Below, piece by piece: positions 56,157-64,000 of a stretch of 64,000 nt of DNA. Made by a program: the position numbers and the translations under genes. Numbering within the stretch: position 1 is the first letter of the stretch; every line of letters starts with the position of its first letter. The notes below the pieces were generated by a model. That model did no database searches, had not been told where the DNA came from, and saw only the letters and a program-made list of their open reading frames with translations. Origin of the DNA: Toxotes chatareus (Eukaryota; Chordata; Actinopteri; Toxotidae); NCBI GenBank assembly GCA_016801885.1, contig CM028889.1:24620001-24684000 (forward strand). Reading direction: 5' to 3'.

Positions 56157-58786
56157 ACGCGCCTCTCTGTGCTAGTAGTAGGGATGGAAATAGAGGTAGC
56201 TGGGTGTCAAACAGGAGGTCTGCAGATGCCTGTCCGGCTGAGAGCTGGAAGGTCCCTCCCTTTGACAGAGTATCCATTCAGAGTCAATGAGCTGGGTCAA
56301 AGCCTACACGTCAGGCTGCAGCTCGGCCTAACACTGGGGCGGTCCAAGAGGTCAGTCTTATTCACATGGCGCTGTCATGCAAATGAACCCACCCACGCTT
56401 AAACAACTCTTGGAATTTTTATGCCTGCTCCCTGGCCTTTTTTCCTCCATTTCCCCCTTTTTTTCCCCCAACTTTTTCACTCCCTCTCTCCCTCTTTTCC
56501 TCTCCAAATCTCTCTCCCCCGCATTCACAAAGTCATTGACGACACATTCAAAGCTTTTTAAATTGGCCAGCTTCATTGTGCCCATACTAAAGTGGGGGGG
56601 GGGGTGGAGAGAGGGAGAGTGTAAAGAGGAGTGGGCCTAAATATACTCCGGACTGAAAGTAGTTAGATCATGTTCTTTTCATGGTCCGATTAGAATCAAA
56701 TCGATCCCCCCGCCCCTCCTGACACTCCACGGTTTGAAGAGGAGCGGCCAAACAAAGATTTCTTGGCTGAGACAGAGGCAATGAATGACCAAACCTGAAT
56801 GCTAAACACACTCTTAAAAATCTCATTCTGAGGCGCGACAATGCCCAAGAGAGTAAATTTGTTTTAAGTGTGAGTGAGAAATGTTTGTGTGGATGGAGAA
56901 AAGATATCTCCACAGTGGTGATACTGTAGGAGCATCTTTGGATGAGACCTGATCTACATATAAATCAGAAAAACACACAAACCTCAGTTCAGGATCTTCT
57001 CCAAAAAAAAAAAAAGAGAGACTCTAAGCCTCATTATAAAGGAGAGAATTGTACACAAAGGTACTTCATCAGAAAGAAGTATCTTTCAATAAAAGGGTCT
57101 TTCTGAGTGTTACCCACAATAAGTTTTCTTCAGGAGCAAGGTTATATACACAATGTACAAAGAAGCGGGTTGGGGTGAGAAGGCTGGAGGTTCGGCCCGT
57201 GGTGTCCGATGACAGAGAGGACGACCGCTGGACACCGCGGCTGTCCTCCAGGGAGGCGACCGCTGCGGGAGAGGGGAAGGATGGGAGGAGGGATTTGAAC
57301 TTGGTGACATCCTTTCTGCACCTGCAGCTGTGGTAATCAGCAGCGTATTCTTCCAAACGTCCATAACTCTCTCACTTTATCGGCCTCTGTGTTTTTTAAA
57401 GCAAGCAACTAATGCACAACCTGGACTCATTTGCTAATGTCCCCAATATGTAGTGATTTTTCTCTCATATGAAAACCTCAAAATTTTGGTTTTTCTCAGA
57501 AATTCAATACATTGTCAGATTTGGAGATACATGGTTTTTAATGGACATTCACTGGTCAACTGATAAATCATGTCAGCTGACCAATGTAAAGAGCCAAAAT
57601 CCTTCTTTCTGTAATTAAGATGACCATGAAGCAAGGCTGAGTCCTTACTGCAGCAGTGTGGCTTTGAATGGGGCCTCAGCTCGTAGCTGAATGCCCCACA
57701 AATGCCAGAAATATAATCTTTAAGAAAAGGATTTAATGAACATTAATGAATGAATGTTAGTGTGGTTCGATTGAGTCCATGCAAACACAGTAGTTGACCC
57801 ATAGTTTAATAAAACTCAGTCATTCATGTTTTGTTTTTTACCATTCACCATTACTGCACTCATTAGTGATCTGCAGTTCAAGAGCTGCTCATCTTCAGCA
57901 AATGAAATACAACAGAATATTAATTAATTACAAACTTTCCTATATTGCATAAGTAGCTTTAACATTGCATTCACGTTTAACTTTGTAGTGAATTTTTTCC
58001 TGTGACATGCAGCTCCTGTTTTGTATTTTGTATTCATGTGTTCATTTTCAGTCATTTCCAGCTCAGTTTTATTTATCTGTCAACTGAAACAAGCAGTTTT
58101 GGGTTTTTTTACATTCAAGTGGAGATCCCAAAATTCCCAAAGATACCAAATAACACACTGAAGTCGCAGTAAATGTGTGCGACAGGACGCCCAAGACATC
58201 TAATATATTTCCACTTGATGGAGTGGCTATGCAATTAGCTCTGTAAACTCCTTGGTTTGAATAAACATCACATAGCTTCACTGAAGAGTGTGAGGAGCAG
58301 TGTGATTCTGGCAGTGTAGAAAAAGATGATTTTAACAACCTTAAAACTGCTTAACGGGAGAAGAGCAAAATGCTGATGATGTTAAGGGGTTAAAAAACTG
58401 GAAACAGCTCTCACTCTTAGCTGTTTTACATGTGAAAAATCCAGGTAAACAAATACACCTTCTCTCCTTGGCGAACACATTCTTTCACTCCTCTCCGTTT
58501 CAGTGGCGTTACAGGAACAGACTGAGTTTGTAGCTCATAGCATAACGACTAAGTTGTTTGTGTTCTGAATCCCCAGAGAAGCCAAACAACACTCTGGAGG
58601 TGGACGGATGGAGGGGTGGGACCACCCTGCAGCTGCCCCCTTCTCTCTCTCTCACTCCCACCTCATCCCTTCATTCCCTCTCCTATTCATCCTGCAGCTG
58701 CAGTCTTGTGCCCCTCTCTCTCTCTCACTCTGTCATACAAAGTTTCTCTCTCTCTCCCTCTCCCTTTTTCTCTATTTGTCCCTGAG
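55129..58786. other. Intergenic region left of the chic2 relic
   Basis: No supported exon. Chic2 exons 1-3 should lie between gsx2 and 58.79 kb, and their conserved peptides (an acidic YEEEEDEE-type start, FGLSNKF, a cysteine string) were not found. An exon-like unit at 56064-56115 and a GC-richer patch at 57.13-57.36 kb are noted separately. Confidence 0.5.
56123..56155. repeat. (GT)n microsatellite
   Basis: About 16 GT units. Confidence 0.95.
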
Positions 58787-59152
58787 ACACAAAGATGGAT
58801 GGAGAAGCTCCTGGAATGGGGTGCACAATAGGTTGTGCCACAAGGTGAGCAGCCTCAGCTGCATACGGCCCAGTGCTGCCTTTTTTAGCTCCTGCGAGGC
58901 TCCTTATCTGACCGGAGTACGTGTGTGTGAAGGGGGGTCTGAGCGGCACAGTATGGCAACAGATGCTTTTGTTCGGCCAAAAGTCTGAAAGGGGCCTTGG
59001 GTGGGGGGCTTAGCAGTGTCAGAGCACAGAGTCATTTTTCTCTCCTTTTTCTCCCTCTCTGCCTCTCTTTCTCTCTGTCTCCCTCTCCCCAGCTGTGCCT
59101 GCCGTGGCGGCTGAGCAAGAGGAAATGTGAGGGCAGTGGCATGATGGAATAC
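58787..59152 (+). pseudogene. chic2: chic2 relic: exon 4 (frameshifted) and exon 5
   Basis: Exon 4-like sequence 58787-58844 (acceptor CCTGAG, donor GTGAGC) reads TQRWMEKLLEW, then GAQ and a stop. Shifting the frame by one base gives HNRLCHK up to the donor. Human CHIC2 reads TRRSIEKLLEWENNRLYHK here, so the exon is 58 nt instead of 57. Exon 5-like sequence 59093-59152 (acceptor CCCCAG, donor GTAAGT) is an intact 60 nt encoding LCLPWRLSKRKCEGSGMMEY; human has LCLHWRLSKRKCETNNMMEY. CHIC2 is a cysteine-rich, palmitoylated membrane-associated protein of vesicular traffic. Its orientation, opposite to gsx2, is as in other vertebrates. Exons 1-3 and 6 were not found. The extra base is in a GGGG run, so an assembly error could explain the frameshift, but not the missing exons. 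Confidence 0.65.
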
Positions 59153-59164
59153 GTAAGTGGGGCG

Positions 59165-59335
59165 CGCGGTTTTGGCCTGTTTTGTGGGCGACTTCATTAA
59201 AGGGTCGTTTATCTGGCCTGTGATCCCATTGTCCTGGGCCTTCTTTATCAGCCCTGGTGTGTCAGGGGGGCGTAATTGGCCGATTGGCCACGGTCTGCGC
59301 ATGCTGAGGTGATTTATAAAGCTGTGAATGGAGAT
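59165..59335. promoter_or_regulatory. Candidate conserved regulatory element in the former chic2 locus
   Basis: Unique sequence starting 13 bases after chic2-like exon 5, with GGTCGTTTATCTGGCC, GGGCCTTCTTTATCAG and CGTAATTGGCCGATTGGCC (homeodomain and CCAAT-like words). No coding potential is seen that is not a shadow. Confidence 0.25.
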
Positions 59336-59974
59336 GACTCCTCTCCGGGCAGCGCTCCCTCTCCCATATAGGAGACACTGCACTGCAGAATAACACTGAA
59401 TAAATGCAGAAGAAATGTGAAAAGGATGAAACGTCCCCAAAGCTCTTTGTGCGAGTGTGAAATCAGAGGTTTGAATAAAAGGGCTCTGGAATCACTCTTT
59501 CCCTTGTCATCTATTTTCTCCACCTTTATACTCTATCTGACTTTGTTGTTTCACCTCTTTGGACTTTGTTCTGCTCTCTGGTGCTCACCCGCCTTTCATA
59601 GTTTTTTTTTTTTTTTTTTAAATATTCATTTTCTCAATATTTCATCCTATGAATCGAAGAGTGTAACCTTCGTTTTACCTTTCAGCCAATCACATACAGT
59701 GTTGTCACCAGTAGCGAAGAAAAGTAGAAAATGCAGGAAAACCGTGAATTTTTTTTGCTTTGTTTTTGTCTTTTTTTTATTTTTGATTTTGCTCAAATAT
59801 GACATTATGGTTCTGATACTGAGAAACAGATTTCACACGGATACAGCCAAACATGTTTTTTTTTTCATTAGATCTCAAACTAAAGAAATTCAAGTAGTTG
59901 CATGCATGAAACGAACTTGAATTGAAATGAATAAAACCAGGCACATTTCGCTTTCTGGAGCAGTGAGTTGTATT

Positions 59975-60185
59975 TAAATAAGAATCGAGTGCAGATTTTG
60001 TGACTGCAGGTGGGAGCGAGAGCAGCTTTATGTGCTCCCATGGTGTGTTGAGGTTGGCTCTTAATGACCTCCTAATTAAAGCAGACCTTCCCCTCAATGG
60101 GCTGATCATGTTGAGGAGGTCAGAGGTCATTTACAGGGCTGCTGGTGGCCAGAGTTCCTGCTCCATGCTAATTGCTCACCAATAT
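59975..60185. promoter_or_regulatory. Candidate conserved regulatory element
   Basis: Non-repetitive block with CTTAATGACCTCCTAATTAAAG and AGGAGGTCAGAGGTCATTT. The latter carries an AGGTCAGAGGTCA-type direct repeat resembling a DR1 nuclear-receptor site, next to a TAATTA core. Confidence 0.3.
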
Positions 60186-61847
60186 GCACAAATTAACACA
60201 ACATGATAATTCTGACAGGTAAACTCAGTGGTAAATGTGCTTTGCTGTGGAATCATCAGAACAGGGATTTTTCATATTCTAACTTTTATTTGTTACTTTT
60301 ATTATTTGTAGTTTTTTCAGTTCGGTCAGAATGAATTCACCGTCCAGTCTCTGCTCTCAGAGCACACAGAGACTGTCTCTGTCTCTCCCAGGGACGTTTG
60401 CATTGTCCTGCCACAGACACAGACTCTGAGTACATTAAGCCAGACTTAGTGTTTGTCTAAAGGCTAGACGAGACAACTTAAATCCCCAACAAGTGTTTGT
60501 GGACATGCAGATAAGGTCTGCAAACACCTACCATTTACAGGAGCACAGACAACAAGGTTCAGCCTTTTGTTTTTTAAAATGCTTTTACAGCAATTGTAAG
60601 AGGATAATTAGAGCAATATTTTAAGATTAGTGCAGGAGCCACTTGAGTAAGATCTGTGTGCATTACCCAGTGATTAAAAACATAAACAAAACATCATTAA
60701 AATGTACAATACAAGAAGTGTGTTCGGGAGGAATTTAGTTCAGCTTCTTTAATCGTTACCACACTCACTATGCTGCATCCAAAACTTTGTAGAAAACAAA
60801 CACTTTTCCTTGGTTTCTACCTTTCAAAGTTCCCTGAAACAGGGCAAAGTCCTGCAGGAGCCTCGGTCCACAGGCGAGGCGAGGAGGAGGGGCCTGGCTC
60901 GGGTTTAATGTAGCTGATTGTGCTCCCATGAAAAAAGGAACAGTTTCTTCTGTGTTAATTTTCAATTTTGTTGCTGTCTGTGTGCCCAGCCTTTGTGTCC
61001 AATTCTTCTTCCCTCCCTAAACGGCACCACCACCCCTCTCTTTCTCTTTTCTTTTCACTTCTCCTCTCGTCAGGCCGTCTAGATTATGTTGCTAAGGAGA
61101 TTTTTCTCTTTTTTTTTTTTTTTTTCACTGTTTCCCATTGATTTGGTGTTAATGCGTTTTGAATGCCCCTTGGTGTGTGCCGAGCGCTGGGGGAGGAGGG
61201 GAGCACAGGGTCTTGCCGAGTGGAGGAATTTCAATCTGAAGCAGTTAGGTGGGGGTCCGTGTGGGTTAAGGCCCAAAGAGAGGCACTCAAGTGAGAACTG
61301 AAGTGGTTTGCAGAGCTGAGGAACCTCTTGGGCTGCCACTCCCCCTCTTCTTCCCTCTCTCTTTATCAGGGTCACTCCTTCATTGGCAGCCCACAGGTGC
61401 ACTGTCAATCTTTCCTTTTCATACCCAAAAACTAACCCATGAGTAAAACAAACATATTTTTTCCCTCAGTGAGAAAATGGGTAGAAAGGTGTCCGGCAGC
61501 CTGCATAGCAAATTAGGTGCGTAACAGTTCACAGAGTTCAAGGTCTGACACAGATAGTGGCTCAGGGTCGTGGTTCAATAGATTTTTGATACAGTGAGAA
61601 AACAAAGATTAAATTTCTTTTTATTTATTTATAAAAATTATATAAATGGTTGATGTTGTTAATCACGGCCCCTATTCTAGTCTTAGAAATAAAGACCGTA
61701 GTGGATGATTACATACCTCACAATGTCTGTCCAGTGCCAGCATTCAGTGCCAGTGCGTAGTAAAGGTGAAGAGGTTGGGGCGGTGGATGGACGTGTAGCG
61801 AGTCGAGACGTGGTGGGAAGAAGGTCTTTATGTAGGTGATGCCAGAA

Positions 61848-62150
61848 CTAGAATGGCTCTCAGTGGAGCTCATACCTCCGCCAAAGCCAAATACTGACGA
61901 AAAAAGCTGAAAAATGCCCCGCCTCGCAATGTCAAGAGAAGTGATGAAAAAAAAAAATCCTGGATCAGGCCTTTGAAACGGCTCCACACCAGAATTTAAT
62001 GGCTTCTTCCCTGGCCCATGCCCCATCCCTCCACCAAACTCGGTGCAAATCTGTCCAGTACTTTCTGCGTAATCCTGCCAACAAATACACAAACAAACCA
62101 ATAAAGAAACCAACAGACAGACACGGGTGAAAACATAACCTTCTTGGCGT
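61848..62150. repeat. Common fish interspersed repeat (CCTCCGCCAA...CCTTCTTGGCG)
   Basis: It starts with CTCATACCTCCGCCAAAG and ends AAAACATAACCTTCTTGGCG. Inside are GATCAGGCC, CCCTGGCCCATGCCCCATCC and ACAAACAAACCAATAAAG. The order and wording match a repeat I remember as highly abundant in teleost genomes. It also explains the 165-codon open frame on the minus strand. Confidence 0.6.
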
Positions 62151-64000
62151 GAGTTTTCAGGAGTCATGTTCCTGATGACGGTCCTGATGATCACTCTGTG
62201 AAGTGTTGGTCTCATGACGCTAGAATTTTTCTCTGTGATAAAATGCTTTCACATTTTCATTAAATTTAAATTTTCATTCATTTCAGTTTTCACACATATT
62301 CTCTACCTTGAATCCTGCTGTGTACGTATTCACCACCGGACCAGGAGTGATGGCTCTTGTGTACAGCATCATACCTTTGGGTTTTCGTTTTTAAATCAGT
62401 CAGCCACATAATTTGTTTACTCTCATCTCTCCCTCTGTGCAGCTTTCTCTCACTTTCCCCCACAGAGGCACAACACATCTGTCTCTGCCCTGTAGCTGTG
62501 TGAGAAGTATCCCTGCATAATGACCTCTCAGACCATTTCATCTACTTTGGTGCTTAACATAATTAGACAATCACAGGTTCCCCTCTGGCAGAGGCTGCTG
62601 TTTCTAGGAAAGCTCTGACTTCCAGCAGCTGTGTATATCATTTGGGTTGCCTTTGGGTGAGGCTCAGTGCAACATTACAGAAGCAAACACTGACTTACCA
62701 GAGGAAACTACAACACTTAACCCTAATCATATCTCATCTATCTGCATGGGTTTTCTCAGTTTCCTAAAAACACAGGGGGTTGCTGAACATTTCTTTTTTT
62801 TTTTTTTTTTTTTTTTTACTCATTGTAAAGCCTTGTGAAAAAGGTTACCCCTGACCAAAGAGTTAGATTTAATTATTCCAGGACCAAGTAAGAATTTTAT
62901 TGAGAACTTTATAAGTAGTTCATGTTGATCTACCCTTAACATGAATCCCTCAGACGATTTTCCAAGTGAATTGGAACAAGTGCAGCTCTGTTAACTTTGG
63001 ATTTGGCAATAAATCACATTTGAGAATTTAAAGTAGATGTCGTCACATTTGGCTTCATAAGACTAATGTTACAGGTGACTGCCTGAGGTGGTTGGCTTTA
63101 TGTCAATTAAACCCATTCTGCACCAGGGCTGAGGTTGACCTCTGACCTGTGACCCTAATTTAACTAACCCTCACCAGTGTACTACAAGGAGACAAACACT
63201 CCCAGCTGCTGAGGCTCTCAATGGCCTTTAACTAAAGGGGAGGAGAGTCCATTATGGAAGCAACAGTCGAAGTACGCTCAAGACTCTTGTAGTACACTTG
63301 TGGGAAGTCACTTGAGACTGTTGTATCAGCAGATAACAATAATTCAAATGTGCACGGACAATAGACATTCTCAGTGTTTTTTAAATGAAAATTAGGAAGA
63401 GTGTTGTGATTAAACCATCGTTTAAGAATAATTGTCGTGTCAAGAAGAATATCTATATTGACGCTGCTGTAATTTATTCAGTCTGTTGTGTTTGCACTTC
63501 CCTCTCTGTTTATTTTCAGTCTTTGCTGGGAACCTCTCTGTGTAAACCAGTTTAGCTAAGCCTGGTCTGTTGTGCCAGCATAAATCATACATGTGTCTAC
63601 AAAGAGAAGAAAAAGACAAATAACCTGACACATTTCTGATTTGCTCTTTTATCTCAATAATGACACCGGCTTTGAATGGAATTACAGACTATGTGCAGCT
63701 TCATCATCAATTATGGTCTGCCCTATTTGTTGAGTTGGTCTCCTCTTTGATTGGATAATGATACACTGAGCTGCGACACCAGATACAGATGAACAAAGAG
63801 ACATTTAACTCTCCATGTACACCAGCAATTATCTCTCCGTGCTTTGTGCCCACTGTTGAACTGTAACCTGTTTTCTGAACAAATGTGGGTTTACAGAAAT
63901 GTCAGAAAACACCCTGATGATGGCTCGGCTCAGATGAAATGTGATGTTATGAGTTTCGGCACGTTCTGTGTGACGTAATCTCTTCACGAAACTGGATGTG
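62151..64000. other. Right-end intergenic sequence
   Basis: No exon, RNA gene or recognisable repeat apart from a poly(T) run. AT-rich. Confidence 0.5.
62794..62817. repeat. Poly(T) run
   Basis: 24 consecutive T. Confidence 0.95.

Larger units (their letters stand above)
59153..61847. other. Intergenic region right of the chic2 relic
   Basis: No supported gene. It contains A/T runs and pyrimidine-rich tracts. Two unique, enhancer-like stretches are at 59.17-59.33 kb and 59.98-60.18 kb. Confidence 0.5.

Noticed and set aside
58904..59440. 178-codon minus-strand open frame
   Set aside because: It overlaps chic2-like exon 5 and unique non-coding sequence in antisense, with no recognisable domain; a shadow.
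60318..60350. Possible chic2 exon 6 (TTTTTTCAG followed by AATGAATTC)
   Set aside because: Only a few bases resemble the expected codons for ILIEF; too weak to support.
61718..62215. 165-codon minus-strand open frame
   Set aside because: It lies almost entirely in a common interspersed repeat.
1..64000. CRISPR arrays, bacterial operons, viral genes
   Set aside because: The window is vertebrate nuclear DNA with spliced genes; no direct-repeat/spacer array or viral reading frame is seen.

Overview
This is a genomic window from a teleost fish, most likely a percomorph. The evidence is short introns (often 80-130 bp), vertebrate receptor tyrosine kinase exons, interspersed repeats that I recognise from memory as typical of percomorph genomes, and the gene order gsx2 - pdgfra - kit. 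All three of these genes are on the minus strand, as in the conserved vertebrate cluster CHIC2 - GSX2 - PDGFRA - KIT.

Layout from right to left, which is the direction of transcription. At 58,787-59,152 (+) lie two exons that look like exons 4 and 5 of chic2. The first carries a one-base frameshift, and I cannot find exons 1-3, so chic2 looks like a relic here. At 52.87-55.13 kb is a repeat-derived element holding a decayed protein-coding fragment. Complete two-exon gsx2 lies at 44,978-45,914 (238 aa, SNAG-like N-terminus plus homeodomain), inside a large gene-poor territory that probably holds its regulatory DNA. pdgfra spans 23,686-36,831. The first coding exons of kit (kita by synteny) are at 4,472-4,526 and 1,316-1,579, and the gene continues past the left edge. 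The 5-22 kb interval is intergenic or regulatory DNA with repeats.

The outstanding feature is pdgfra. I could assemble 28 coding exons, with every junction in a compatible phase, giving an open frame of 4,410 nt (1,469 aa plus stop). Ordinary PDGFR-alpha has about 1,080-1,090 aa and five Ig domains. Here the D1-D4 exon set occurs twice in tandem: exons 2-7 and exons 8-13 have the same intron phases and nearly the same exon sizes. The second set is clearly the orthologue of the normal PDGFR-alpha ectodomain. The first set is diverged but PDGFR-like and keeps its Ig cysteines. The predicted receptor is therefore D1-D2-D3-D4-D1'-D2'-D3'-D4'-D5-TM-split kinase, nine Ig domains in all. Splicing exon 1 straight to exon 8 would be in frame and would give an ordinary 1,082-aa, five-Ig receptor, so a long/short isoform switch is possible.

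Exon assignments come from reading translations, splice signals and phases by eye. Family assignments come from remembered PDGFRA, KIT, GSX2 and CHIC2 sequences. No alignment, database search or expression data were available. Repeat names and regulatory calls are the least certain parts.
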